From Mesorhabditis belari (lineage: Eukaryota; Nematoda; Chromadorea; Rhabditida; Rhabditidae): a stretch of 64,000 bases of DNA. The translations under genes were made by a program, and so were the position numbers. The DNA lies in assembly GCA_958450365.1 (NCBI GenBank), contig CAUEEP010000920.1, positions 459,501-523,500 of the forward strand. Reading direction: 5' to 3'. How positions within the stretch are numbered: the first letter of the stretch is position 1; each line of letters opens with the position of its first letter. Below, piece after piece: positions 45,215 to 56,005 of the stretch. The notes beneath the pieces were generated by a model. That model worked only from the letters and a program-made list of their open reading frames with translations, did no database searches and was not told the DNA's origin.

Positions 45215-45480
45215 AGACTGAGTTTGTTGAGAAAAGTTGCTAACAACTTTGATCCAAAGATTGTAATCATGGATGAGACAATAAGTCGAGTCGATTTACA
45301 TGAGCATTTTGTTCATGAACTCTCAACAAAAAATGCACCGTCGCTTGCAATTCTCTTGGATATTGAGATGCTGAAGTAAGTTGGAGTGAAGCAAAATAAA
45401 TTGCTAGAGCAAAACTAATTTCCATATTCAGATGGGATTCTCTATTATCATTGCATGCATGGGGTGAAGATGGACAATGA
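45215..45480 (+). CDS. two-exon fragment of an unknown protein
   Basis: 45215-45375 (acceptor ttttag, donor AA|gtaagt) and 45432-45480 (acceptor attcag) splice in frame into 69 codons (KVANNFDPKIVIMDETISRV ... LAILLDIEMLKWDSLLSLHA), ending at a TGA where the 19-bp minisatellite begins. Composition and splice signals look genuine, but no family is recognised and no start is placed. Confidence 0.3.
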
Positions 45481-45632
45481 CTGGACCGATGGACAATGAC
45501 TGGACCGATGGACAATGACTGGACCGATGGACAATGACTGGACCGATGGACAATGACTGGACCGATGGACAATGACTGGACCGATGGACAATGACTGGAC
45601 CGATGGACAATGATTGGACAATGATTGGACAG
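45472..45632. repeat. 19-bp minisatellite GGACCGATGGACAATGACT
   Basis: Seven 19-bp units followed by three shortened ggacaatgatt units. Minus-strand frames (GPVIVHRSSHCPSVQSLS) are translations of the repeat in all three frames, so not coding evidence. Confidence 0.92.
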
Positions 45633-46106
45633 TGATTGGACAATCCTCCCGCAAGGGATTCTTCTTGGTGTCAGCGTTGAAGAAAAGATAACTAAAGGCT
45701 GCGAAGAGTTCTTCACAACATGAGTAGATTTGTTAGCTTTTAGCTAGAGTTTTATTTACTTACAGCATTGGCATAGTTGTTGAATCGAATTTTACAGATC
45801 TCACTGAAAACTGGACAACTAATGGTGGAAGGGAGAAAGCAATGATTCCAATTATCAACAAAACAATCGCTGTTTTCTGTTTCTAATGACTTTCAGCTTT
45901 TGATTATTGACTTTTCTGTGACGCAATATTGCCAAAAGCTGAATTCTGATTGAATCATTTATGTTTATTCAAAAAAAGAGATAAAACTCGCGTACAAGAT
46001 ACACCTCTGAACATCGAGACATTGTGAACACAAAGGAAAACATTAGAAATTTTCACAAGAATGAAAAAATTCATTCACAAATTCGTTCACAAATTCGCTC
46101 GTTAAA
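45633..46106. other. intergenic upstream of F-box gene
   Basis: Contains short open stretches (LLGVSVEEKITKGCEEFF at 45658-45720) that might be a further exon of the fragment at 45215, otherwise AT-rich sequence. A repeated aaattcgttcac occurs just before the F-box start. Confidence 0.35.
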
Positions 46107-48757
46107 ATGGAAACTTTACCGCGAGAGTTGATCGTTAAAATAGCTGAATATCTCGACTATAAAGAAATGTTGTTATTGAAGCAGACTTCGAGAAAGAATT
46201 ACAATATTCTGAACACTGAGACGAAGACTCTAGTCAAGATTATCGACCTGGTCAGCTTTGAGGCAAGAATTTTGAGTTTTTGATATTATTTAAAGTTCTC
46301 AAATGGATTACGCAACCTAAACCTATAATTTCTAAAGGTTTTTTATAAGTGAACAATACGTGAGTTGGACAATACTTGAACACAGACTTTGTTTTAGCTT
46401 TGTTACCTTTTACCTTTTACCTTTGTTACCTTTTAGCGCTTAGTTAGTAGATCTTATCGTATGCAATTGTTAAAAGCATCGAAATAATGGCAACAATAAG
46501 GCAAAACAAAACAATATGGTTCCAATATGTTCCTTTCAAAAGTATGGTTTCAATATGGTTTCAATATGGTTTCAATATGGTTCCAATATGTTCCTTTCAA
46601 AAGTATGGTACGTTCAAAACGCTGAACCCTATTGGTATCCATATGACGCTAGTTTCACTACTCTCTAGCCAGGAAAGGGCTCAAAAGTCAAGAAATATTT
46701 GCTTCAAGAAATGGTAAGCGTATCCAAGTTCTCTAACGATCATTTCTCCAACGATTAGTTCTCTAACGAACGTAAATACTTGGTGAACTTTCTAAGAGCT
46801 GGCTGGAGTGGCTGGCTGAAGCTTCTAGTAAATTCTTATAGAAAACAAAACAAAATTCTTTAGGGAACTTCAACCGATGTTGCAAAAGTTTTTCTCAATG
46901 TGAGAGGCAATCTTGAAGAGATTCCATTTCCGAAAACTGATTACGATTTCTACGAACAAGCCGTCCTTCGCAAGTTCATCTTTGCTCCGGTTTGTTTTAA
47001 ACAAATTTTGTTTTTATAGAGTTCTTATTCTTTATTCTTTATAGAATAAGATTACTCTTTGTTTCTCAATAACTTTTAAACATTCTAGGTCGATTACTCT
47101 CATTTCGGGAGTTTACAAGAATCGAAAAGTGGAAGAAGTCTGGCGTTTCTTGAAAAATTCCCAAAAACATTGCGCATTCATGAATTGGATTTTTCACCGG
47201 TTCCCAAATTCTCGGACAATCAACAACGATATTTCAATCGATGGCTAGAGACTTTGTTGTGAGTATTTCACCGAATTGCCTCCATTATCTCAAAAAACTT
47301 TTAGTCTTCGTATAAAGCCGAAATACTTGACCTTTCGTTGGTCCAAAAGCTTCTCAATCACAACTCCATTGTGTCTCGAGATGTGTTTCTTTAAAGCATC
47401 GACTGATATCGATAAATACACGGAGATGAATCAATCGCAGACAATGGATCTGAAGATGCAGGTAATTCATTTCATTTCATGCAAAATATTGGGTTGTCCA
47501 GTTATGAATGCGCGTTTTTACTATTTTGTAAATTTCTCAAGATATCGAAGAGATGTTTATGAGTGTTATATATCATTCGAAAGCTGAAGATCTCCTCTAC
47601 ATTTTGATATAAAAAGCTTTGGAATTTGTTCAACTTTTTGGGAAATTGACTGCGCAAAGGGAGAGGTCGTTTTCTAGACTCAATACCTTAATCGAGACTG
47701 AATACCCTATTCTAGACTGAATACCGTAATCCAGCTAATCTAGACTGAAGACCCTAATCTGGACTGAATACCGTAATCCAGATAATCTATACTGAACACC
47801 CTATTCTATACTGCATACCCTAATCTGAAAAAACCCATTCCAGCTTAGCTATTCCTCAAGTTTTATGGTGATGTAAAATAACCGCCCAGAAAAGAAAAGA
47901 AAAGTAAAGATGCTCTGAAATTGTTATATTTTAAAAAAGTTATATTGATATATCTATTGGCCAAACATCAAACGGTTAACTCAATTTGAGCGGAGCCAAA
48001 ACTTGATCCAAAGGCACCCTTCCATTTTTTGGCCACCTCTTCTTCTGTGCAGTCAATTTGCCCAAAAGCTGAACAAATTCAAAAACTTTTTATATCAAAA
48101 TGTAGAGGAGATCTTCAGCTTTCGAATAATACTCATATATATCTTTTTCTTGATTTCGGTATCTTCAGAAATATCTTGTGAAAACAAAATAGTAAAAAAC
48201 GCGTATTCATAACTGGACAACCCAATACTAATGACAATTTGTTCAGTTCGACTCCGATTTGTTCATAACATTTTTGGAGGTAATTTTTTCATCGAGCAAT
48301 AGGTTCATCAATATTTTAGGGTTTGCAACTTCGAAAAGTTCGAATGAATGGCGGTGGATGTGTTTTCGCGAAATTTCCAGTTGATGTAGAGAGTCGAAGC
48401 AAGTAAGGAGACAAAAATTGAGTTTGGTACTAGCTTTAGAGTTTGGTACTAGTTTGGTTTGTTTTCGAAAAGTTTCTTACTAGCTTTAGAAATCGGTTTT
48501 GAGAGTCTTGAGAGTTTTGAGTCATTCAGAAAATCATAATCCACCAAAATTTCAGGATTCTCGAGAAGCTCACATCAAATTGGGTTGGAATTGAAAAATT
48601 TACGAAGCTTCGTCAAGAATTGCCAACAAATGACAGAAAAATGGTTCTTTTTCTGAAAGATTGGAAGAAAGCGCTTGAGATTCGAATCACTCATAAACCA
48701 AAACCGAGCACAATTGGAAGTCATTTTCAGAAATTCGATACAGCTTACTTAGTTTAA
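46107..48757 (+). CDS. F-box protein
   Basis: Multi-exon gene. The first exon starts METLPRELIVKIAEYLDYKEMLLLKQTSRK, a clear F-box, the Skp1-binding motif of SCF ubiquitin-ligase adaptors. Later exons that chain in frame: about 46683-46727 (PGKGSKVKKYLLQEM), 46865-46990 (TSTDVAKVFLNVRGN), 47090-47260, 47305-47460 (LRIKPKYLTFRWSKSF, resembling the C-terminal substrate-recognition regions of nematode F-box proteins), 48248-48281, 48321-48400, 48555-48757 (stop TAA). The exon joining the F-box to the PGKGSKV exon is unresolved; the first exon may use the ctg|gtcagc donor. One intron contains the complete 737-bp inverted-repeat element at 47489. Presumed role: recruiting substrates for ubiquitination. 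Confidence 0.78.
46510..46612. repeat. tandem TTTCAATATGG tract in F-box intron
   Basis: Units of ggtttcaatat / ggttccaatat, with the longer word tgttcctttcaaaagta duplicated at each side. Intronic. Confidence 0.75.
47489..48225. mobile_element. GTCCAGTTATGAATGCG inverted-repeat element, complete
   Basis: TA-flanked; TTGGGTTGTCCAGTTATGAA at the left and its complement at the right. Long sub-terminal inverted repeats (about 150 bp) share gaagatctcctctacattttg. 737 bp, no transposase. It lies in an intron of the F-box gene. A half copy is at 6060-6440, and the degenerate mariner at 53888-54280 shares the terminus GGTTGTCCAGTTATGAATGC, which suggests a mobilising partner. Confidence 0.92.
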
Positions 48758-48939
48758 TTTATTGTACACAATTTATTTCGTTTAATTCGCACCATCAGTA
48801 CGCACCATCAGTACGCACCACCAGTGCCACACACAGATCTGTGCGTACCCCGGTCTATGTACAGACCCGACTACCATTTTCTGGCACACCGACTCTACAG
48901 ATAGTCTCAGGATTACAGAATTTATTTATTTGTGAAGAT
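48758..48939. other. F-box gene 3' region
   Basis: Includes tandem cagtacgcaccatcagtacgcacc words at about 48790-48830. No gene. Confidence 0.4.
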
Positions 48940-49240
48940 AGGCTACTTTGCGCCAGTTTTTTGGCGCAATTGGGTCATTTGCGCAACTAGGTCTTTTGCA
49001 CAACTCGCCATAACTTCCTGTTAAGTGGGCCAATCTTTATGATTTTGGTGTCATTTTGTAGATCTCAATAAGTGCAACAAAATGAAAGCAAAATAATAAA
49101 GATTGGCTTACTTAGAAGAAAGTTATGGCGAGTTGCGGAAAAGACCTAGTTGCGCAAATGACCCAATTGCGCAAAAAATCTGGCCCTGTTGCGCAAACGA
49201 CCTTGTTGCGCAAATAAAATGGCGGAAATTAGCCTACCCA
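48940..49240. mobile_element. foldback element with GTTGCGCAAA words
   Basis: Arms 48945-49060 and 49100-49235 are imperfect reverse complements (attgggtcatttgcgcaactag against ctagttgcgcaaatgacccaat; actcgccataact against agttatggcgagt). Loop of about 40 bp. No coding content. Confidence 0.85.
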
Positions 49241-50378
49241 GCCTATTTGTGTAATCAGTTCATTTTTCAAATCTTTCCTAAGCTGAATATCTTTTTAAAC
49301 TCAATTGATTCTAGTATTTTATTCTAGTATTTCGAGAATCTCTTTCCTCAATGAAAGAATCTCTGTCTTTTTTTGCTTAACACTAATATTTATTAAATCT
49401 TTTTCAACATATTCCTCTTTTTCTGCACTAGTTTTAAATCCTTTTAGGTCGACGAGCTTTTTCGTGTATTTCCCCATTTCATATCTAGTCGTTTTCCCTT
49501 GTGATACTTCAAAAGGATCTCTATTTCCATATCTTGTCAACTGTCAATTCGCCATATCAAAATGAACGTTAACGAAATGAAAAGCAAAACTGCAATAACA
49601 CCAATCGTGTAAGACAAGAAACAACAAGTCGATCGGTTAAAATTATCGCGACGCTCTCTCACTTTCTAGGTTTTTTTTCGTCGCTTTTGTGTGAAACACG
49701 AGATCTTGGCGAGTAAAAAATGTCAGCAAATTAGCTGTTCATCTCAAGCAATCATTGATTCGACAAAACACTAAGATCTGGCTTTATAGAAAGCAGTTCT
49801 TATCACTTCGTTTGACAAATTTTACTTTCCTGCTTATAGTTTTCAGTTCTACATTTCTTGAAGAAAGTTTACGTCGATATGCTTGGTCTCAAGCGCACTT
49901 TGGTGCCAGTTTTTATTTGGAGTTTTTTATTGTTTTAATAAATTGTGTTTTCATTGCTTCATCTTACGTAAAAATGGCGTAAAAATAGCGTAAAAATGCA
50001 CGTAAAAATGGCGAATAAAATGGTGGAATCCGTATCTGAAAAGAAAACTTCCTTAGAAATCTCGCTGGGATAAAAGGGCAACTTTTTGTACTGATTTGCA
50101 GATACAAATTTGTGGATGAACGAGAGCTTGCAAGGAAATGAGCAGCAGGTTTTAAAATCCTGAAAAAGCTGACGATGAAAGTTCCCTATGCGATAGGGTA
50201 AGTTGCATAGAAGATGTCGGAAAGGGCAAAGCAACTGGTAAAGGGGGAGGGCAACGGATTTTCGCGATTCTTTTAGTGGTGGAAGGGAGTAAGCCGGGAA
50301 GGGAGCTCATTTTTATTTGGCTTTTATTTATATTTTTTATATAGTCATTGGCTTTTCAATTTTTATCTTAATTTGAAA
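49241..50378. other. weak open frames, no gene assigned
   Basis: Minus strand 49540-49319 has a charged, coiled-coil-like frame (KEEYVEKDLINISVKQKKTE). A transmembrane-like stretch lies just upstream in another frame (IGVIAVLLFISLTFILIW, about 49610-49560), which could be two exons of a small membrane protein, but I cannot splice them. Plus strand 49755-49982 has a hydrophobic frame without an ATG. A gtaaaaatggc tandem lies at 49968-50015. Confidence 0.3.
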
Positions 50379-50823
50379 ATGGGTTTGATTGTGGCAAATT
50401 TGAATTTGGGACATGCCTACTTGTGGTTAACTTTCTCTCTTTTGCAAATGGTTAAAACTTATACTTCCAGAACGGAATACAAAAGTGAGGAAGCGAGGAC
50501 CAAACTTCTTCGAAAACTCAACGTAATGAAAAGTCAGTAATGTCAATCAGTAATGAAAAGCCTTTCATTACTGATTGACAACTTTGAGCTTTTACCTGCG
50601 TTCCTCGTTCGAAAGGCAAATGCAACAAAGTATTTCTAGAAGCTATTTCTAGAAGCCGACTTTCTGACTGGATTTTTGATATATTTTTTATGGATTTTTA
50701 TGTTTCTGAATGTCTAAAAAGAGAATTTTCAGCATTCTTCTGGAATATGGCATCATTCTAAACGAGTATGACGAAAGAACGATGAGGAAATTGCAATTGA
50801 ATGCAATTGAATGCAAACAATAA
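50379..50823 (+). CDS. small two-exon protein, unknown
   Basis: 50379-50536 joined to 50733-50823 (donor CA|gtaatg, acceptor ttttcag) gives a closed 82-residue frame: MGLIVANLNLGHAYLWLTFS, a short hydrophobic segment, then a charged helix (YKSEEARTKLLRKL ... ILNEYDERTMRKLQLNA). No family recognised. Confidence 0.38.
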
Positions 50824-51332
50824 GCTAACAGAACGTATTAAACTGTTTCTCTTTTTCTAAACCATTGATTTTAAGTGTAAACATGAATTTTTAAAAGATT
50901 TTTCATGTTTTCCATATAAAATAATGGAATAAAAGTGTTTGTGCTTCTTCAAAAAAATAAATTCTTTATTCAGACAAAAGTGAAATCAAAAATGAAAGTG
51001 CGGACATGATAAATACATCAAAATTTTTACATTTTTTATCTTTTAGCTGTTAAGAAATGGTAAATGTATTAAAAGACTTCAAAAGACAAAAGAGAAATGC
51101 AATTTGATCAAATTTGATGCTGAAGATTTATTCAAAAATAAAACAAATCAACAGATGTCTTGATTGAGGAGAGTTTTGATTGTCAATCTCTATTGATATG
51201 TCAATCTAACTGTCAATAAAGATTGTCTCTAAAGAAAGCTCCTCAAGCTCCTCACTCTCTAAAAAAGTGGAGAATTTGAAAAGCTATCGTAATCTTTCCT
51301 TTAGATTTTGTCTTGTATACTTAAACGATCTA
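50824..51332. other. intergenic, inverted partner of a 55.5-kb segment
   Basis: 51070-51145 (acttcaaaagacaaaagag ... gctgaagatttattc) is repeated in opposite orientation at about 55468-55540. Otherwise no feature. Confidence 0.5.
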
Positions 51333-51885
51333 TTGGGTTGGTGAATTGAAAACTTCGGGACTTTGAACTAAAATTTATTCAACATAAAAAATTCAACAAA
51401 ACCATCAATTCATTCGAAATAATTTCCATTATTATTGACGACTTCTGCCCATTTTACAGGCAATTTGCGGATTCCTCTTTCGTAGTAGGATTTTGGTTTG
51501 TGTGTGAGACAAGTGTGAGGCTCAAGAATGGAGGACTGGAGATGCCAGCTGTCAGCCCAGTTTGAGCACTTTCCCCAAAAGGAACCCATTTTGGTGTCAA
51601 TAGAAAAGTTGTAGAGAATCAAAAATTAGGCTTGTAGCCAAATTTCCAAAAAGATACACTTAGTAGTTTCGCTTAAAATGCAAGTTTTGTTTTGCGTTTT
51701 GTGAAAATTCGTAAATTTGGCATTTCTTGAAAACCAGTTTTCGAATCGTTCTGAAAATTTGGATATAAGCTTGATTTTTGATTCTCTACAACTTTTCCAT
51801 TGACACCAAAATGGATTTCTTTTGAAGAAAGTGCTCAAACTGTTACATATGACAATAGCCGGCAGTTTTCAATTCACCAATCCAA
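51333..51885 (-). mobile_element. mariner-derived foldback MITE, copy D
   Basis: TA-flanked, complete, in reverse orientation to copies A-C. TTGGGTTGGTGAATTG at the left, caattcaccaatccaa at the right. It keeps the internal inverted repeat and the transposase C-terminal remnant (KLPVKWAEVVNNNG) on the minus strand. Confidence 0.92.
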
Positions 51886-51941
51886 TATTTCTTTAAAGAA
51901 TGCATTACACATAAAGACAAATGGAGACATTACATTACAAA

Positions 51942-52994
51942 TTACACTCTCTTATTTGTCGCAATGAGAAAAAGACTGTCGGGTTGATTTTTCACTAACA
52001 ATCTGATATCACAAAGGATTCTCCCATCAATTTCCCGACTGTAATTGAAAATCCTCGTTGGTAAGGCCTCATTTTGTAAAGTCTCTTCTCTTTCAGGAAA
52101 TATTTTCATTCCATAAATATTTTCTAACATTTCTTGTAGTACTTTTGAATCTCCATCTTGTGAATATTTCCAATGAAAGCAAAATTCGGCGGCTGCTTTT
52201 TGACTCGGAACTCCACGAGAGGCGACAAGACGAAGCTGTGTCTCGACTTGATCAAATCTACTTAAACCCTCGGCAAACTCTTGTGGAAACAAAATGAAGC
52301 CGGCATTCGTTTTTTGTAAAGTTTCAAAGTAGAATTCATTATAACGATCGAAAATCGTTATCGAATCACAGTTTTTTAGGTGTTTCTCGAAGAAAGCACT
52401 CACAAAATCAGCTGTTTCTTCGTCGATTTGAAACGGAGTCGATCCAAACTTCAGCATTGCCAAATCCAAGACATTGAACTTGAAATTTCGCCAAATTTTC
52501 TTGAAAAATCGATAATTATCGCATCGAATCTCAAGATTTGAAACATATTTGAGATTCGGGAATGTTTCAGCAATCTTTCCATTTGCTATTTCATCATCTA
52601 CAATGCTTGAATGAGAATCCCCATCATCAAATTCAATCCGCGCAAAAATTGAGAAATCTTTGCAACTTTTTAAATCCTTGAATAGAGCTTTGATAGCAAT
52701 GAAGTCAAAAGAGTCATTTGAATGTGTTTCTTCCGATTTTGAGACATCAAGTTGAAAACGATGAACGATTTGTTGTTCAGAGTTCGGTTCAATGAATAGC
52801 TCAAAGCATAAAGTTGTTGAAAAAATGATACTGAAGATATTTCCACAGAAAGGTCCATTTTTTAGCATCCAATTACGGAGTCCTTTTTGAACTTGAAGAA
52901 TTTTGTGTGAATCGCGAGTATCAAGCTTTCGAAGAATCTCGATTTTCAATAGATCAGGCAGAGGTGAAAAGAGGAATTTGTCGAAAGAGAGCAT
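51942..52994 (-). CDS. single-exon F-box protein
   Basis: Uninterrupted 350-codon frame. The N-terminal motif LPDLLKIEILRKLDTRDSHK is an F-box (Skp1 binding). The remaining 300 residues (KALFKDLKSCKDFSIFARIE ... FVSAFFEKHLKNCDSITIF) resemble the helix-and-strand recognition region of nematode F-box proteins. It lacks introns, unlike the F-box gene at 46.1 kb, so it may be a retro-derived or intron-lost family member. The stop codon lies 57 bp from MITE copy D. Confidence 0.85.
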   Translation of the reverse strand: MLSFDKFLFSPLPDLLKIEILRKLDTRDSHKILQVQKGLRNWMLKNGPFCGNIFSIIFSTTLCFELFIEPNSEQQIVHRFQLDVSKSEETHSNDSFDFIAIKALFKDLKSCKDFSIFARIEFDDGDSHSSIVDDEIANGKIAETFPNLKYVSNLEIRCDNYRFFKKIWRNFKFNVLDLAMLKFGSTPFQIDEETADFVSAFFEKHLKNCDSITIFDRYNEFYFETLQKTNAGFILFPQEFAEGLSRFDQVETQLRLVASRGVPSQKAAAEFCFHWKYSQDGDSKVLQEMLENIYGMKIFPEREETLQNEALPTRIFNYSREIDGRILCDIRLLVKNQPDSLFLIATNKRV

Positions 52995-53275
52995 TTATGT
53001 TAATTAATAATCAAAGTTAGAAAATAATCACAACTTTTGAAATGTTAAGTGAATTGAATTGAGATTTTTAAGAGGCTTAAAGGTAAGACAAATAAAAAAT
53101 GGCTTGGCAAAGCAGCTATAGAGAAAAGGCGTTAAGAGGAAATGTCGTACATCTTAGTATAGAAATGGCTACATATTAGTATAGAAGTGTCTTTCTAATG
53201 CGCTTTCTGAAAGAAATTTGAGGAATTTGTCATAGTATACTAAAAAGTGACGCATATTACAGTATAGTACAGCAC
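52995..53275. other. F-box upstream region
   Basis: Tandem words such as catattagtatagaaatg (53150-53190) and tacagtatagtacagcac (53257-53285). No gene. Confidence 0.4.
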
Positions 53276-53279
53276 ATTA

Positions 53280-53640
53280 CAGCACAGTCATCGACAAAAG
53301 TCTTGGCGGCTTGGGTGGCAACTTTCAAACGCAAATTTAGGAACCTTTCCGAGAGGCTAGAAAAAAGTTGTCACAAGTATTTTTAAGCATTTTTACTCTA
53401 TTTTTAGCTATGACCAAGCATTGAACTTGAAAGTTTATTTTAAACAACAAAAATAAGCGTGAACGACAAAAAGGTCACAAAAAAAATGGACAAAAGTCTT
53501 GGCGGCTTACGACAATACTCGTTTTTTTCTATTTTTTTGTGTATCTTGCCTATATTTTTGTAATGTTTTAATTTTTTTTCAGATGCCTGGAGCGTATTTA
53601 TTAACACCAGACAAGTTGGATCTTCATTATTCATAACAGA
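53280..53640 (+). mobile_element. Tc1-family remnant, 5' part
   Basis: Two copies of gacaaaagtcttggcggctt (53289 and 53494) recall Tc1-type termini. The frame beginning ATGCCTGGAGCG at 53582 (MPGAYLLTPDKL) matches the start of the Tc1-like transposase at 59951-61594 (MPGTYLTTSEREKI). Similarity stops at about 53630. Confidence 0.6.
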
Positions 53641-53887
53641 AATGTTGCACGTAGTAGATTGAACATAAAAAGTTCAACTTTTAACTTTTTTATAGATCAT
53701 TTTATGATGGCCAATAAAGTGATCATTCCAACAAACAATGAAACCTTAAAATAGGCTTTATTTCAAAGTTTTGACCTTTAGAAAAAACATATTTTGCACA
53801 AAAAAGCACAAAAAGTGCAGACTAACCAATTATTTAGTTAGTATAAAGAAAAAAAAACTATACATTATCCAGTTATGAGTGCATTTA

Positions 53888-54280
53888 GGTTGTCCAGTTA
53901 TGAATGCAATTCAAGATAACGCCCGTTCACACGTTGCAAAGATTGTTCAGGAAAAACTCGAAGAGTTGGGCTGGGAAACTCTCCCGCATCCGCCATATTC
54001 ACCGGATATTTCTCCTTCGGACTACCATTTATTTCGCTCAATGTGAAACCATTTGGCTGGAAACAGGTTCAAAGATGTTCAAGAGGTCGAAAAATGATTA
54101 GCCGACTTCTTTGCCTTAAAACAAGCCAATTTTTAGGCCGAGGGAGTTCATTCTTTGCATGGAAGATGGAAACAAATATTGTTAACAAATGGTGAATATA
54201 TTGTTGATTGAGCTGTTAAACTGTTGGTTTTAAAATAAAGAGTTGTTATCTTAAGAACGCGCACTTATAACTGGACAACC
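53888..54280 (+). mobile_element. degenerate mariner, transposase C terminus
   Basis: Termini GGTTGTCCAGTTATGAATGC and its complement. The interior encodes DNARSHVAKIVQEKL and HPPYSPDISPSDYHLFRSM (second and third catalytic D), then several in-frame stops (after FRSM, VEK and ANF) before the C-terminal GRWKQILLTNGEYIVD. A deleted, dead copy. Confidence 0.88.
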
Positions 54281-54525
54281 TATTCACTTCGCTTTCATAA
54301 ATAAGTTCTAGTAAAGTCCTTTTCTAGAACAAAGAAATAAATTTACATTTTTTTATCGATTTTTGGTTTATGCTAGCTTTCTGCAAATAAATAAAAATAA
54401 ATGATTCTTGTGTTATTTATCTGTTTTTATTTTTAGCCTTGTCTGGAAAGTTCAGAAATTTTGATAATAGAAAGAGTTAGTCGATCATTGAAACAAAGGT
54501 AGATTGGAGTTGGTGGAGGGTATAA

Positions 54526-55097
54526 ATGGACGGGAATTTGAGGAGTACACAAGCTCACAAGCTTTTACGACTTTTGACTGGAGGAGGAGAAGGAGGTGGA
54601 CATGGAGCCTCATCTCATGGACAACTAATCATGAGTCGTTGTATGCAACTTGTCAATGGAAGTCAATGGAAGTCAATGTCAATGGAAAGAATGGATCATT
54701 GTGGAAAACGGTGAGAATAAGTTACAAAGCACAGAAAAAAAAGATCCAACTACACCAATCCAACAATTCCCCATCTTTTTCAGTAAACCCGTGCATTCAA
54801 CGGGAGCTCCAATCGTTGAATTGTCAAGGAAACACAACCTCAGCACCAACGTAAACTTTATGTGGAACTTTTAGTTTAAAACCTATGTCTAACTGTGTCT
54901 AATTGTCCATATTATGTTTAATTTATGAAATTTCTAAAAAATATTCAATTTCCAGTCTTCCAACCGGCCTCTCCACAATGCCGATCCGACTGATCAAAGC
55001 GGACATCAATAGAGATTCCCAAGCAAAACTCTCCTCAATTCTTGAGAACAATCAAGACATCTGTATACCGTATTTTCTCGAATACTTTGCACCCTGA
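54526..55097 (+). pseudogene. TIMP-like remnant (C-terminal exons only)
   Basis: Exons correspond to the last parts of the TIMP-like genes: GQLIMSRCMQLVNGSQWK (fifth-cysteine region), then VNPCIQRELQSLNCQG (sixth-cysteine exon, 54784-54850, splice phases as in the 41959 gene), then LPTGLSTMPIRLIKADINRD to a stop at 55097. The signal peptide and Cys-x-Cys exons are absent. Moving from the first to the second exon needs a frame change inside a tcaatggaag tandem. The last ten residues are encoded by the end of an inverted-repeat element (55066-55455). Confidence 0.6.
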
Positions 55098-55455
55098 GTG
55101 TAAATTGCTCGAAATCTCGAGAACCACTTATCAGAACCTATCGATGTAGAATGTAGCTGACGATGAGATCTTGTGGGGGATTTGAGTGTTGAGCTTCTGG
55201 GAAAACTTTGAAACCGTAAAATAGTCACTAACTCGGCAGGGTGCACTATTAGGGAATTCACCTTAAGGTTTGCCTAAATTCCTCGAAATCTCGAGAACCG
55301 CTTATCAGAACCAATCGATGTGAGGTCGGAAAATGTAGCTGACGATGAGATCTAGTGGGGGGATTAGACCATTGAGCTTCTGTAAAAACTTGAAAACCGT
55401 AAAATAGTCACCAACTCGGCTCGCTGGGTGCACTACTATTAGAGAAAATACGTTA
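55066..55455. mobile_element. TACCGTATTTTCTC element containing a tandem duplication
   Basis: Left TACCGTATTTTCTCGAATAC, right actattagagaaaatacg, matching the ends of the longer element at 59235-59784. The interior holds two copies of about 160 bp (55107-55258 and 55281-55440), both starting ctcgaaatctcgagaacc and containing gtagctgacgatgagatct. Confidence 0.82.
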
Positions 55456-56005
55456 TATGTTTTGTTTTTGAATAAATCTTCAGCATCAAATTTGATCAAA
55501 TTGCATTTCTCTTTTGTCTTTTGAAGTCTTTTGAAAAAGTAGTTGACAAAAGAAAAACTGAATAGAAACATACCTCTAAATTATTTTTCAAAATTGAAAA
55601 GAAAAACATTTCTAAAACCTTTAGAAAGTTATTCTTTTGATATTTGAAAAGTTTTAAAGAAAAGCTTTTTAAAGCTTTGAATTTAAACCATACAAAACAC
55701 AAACTAAAGAATTTTTGATTTTAAAATGGCAGAATCATCAAGTATTGTTTGCAACTCTATAAATAGAAAGCTTTTTTAAATGATTAAGTCTTTAACTTGA
55801 AAGAATTCTCATTAAAATGTTAGATTTTTTCTGGTGAAAGTTTAATCTTTAGGATTTGCGTTTTATGCTTAAAAACACATTGGCTTTTCTCATTTTCTAA
55901 TTAAAATTTGCTCAAAAAGTTCGACCAAGTTTACCGGGTTCGACTCCCTGTAGCGCTTTTTTGTTTTTAAAAAACGTATTAGTTGAAAGAAAATGAATCT
56001 TATAG
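55456..56005. promoter_or_regulatory. upstream region of neprilysin-type gene
   Basis: AT-rich. 55934-55998 contains a B box (gggttcgactccc), a T-rich run and gaaagaaaatg. It is duplicated at 56583-56648 inside the gene's third intron. The start codon follows a tatag acceptor, so this tRNA-like tail forms the immediate 5' flank of the gene. Confidence 0.5.

Noticed and set aside
45267..45716. Minus-strand frame of 149 codons with GPVIVHRSSHCPSVQSLSI repeats
   Set aside because: A 19-bp minisatellite is open in all three frames, so openness is not evidence of coding.
49305..49565. Plus-strand hydrophobic frame
   Set aside because: It is the complement of a charged minus-strand frame and has no membrane-protein logic beyond composition.
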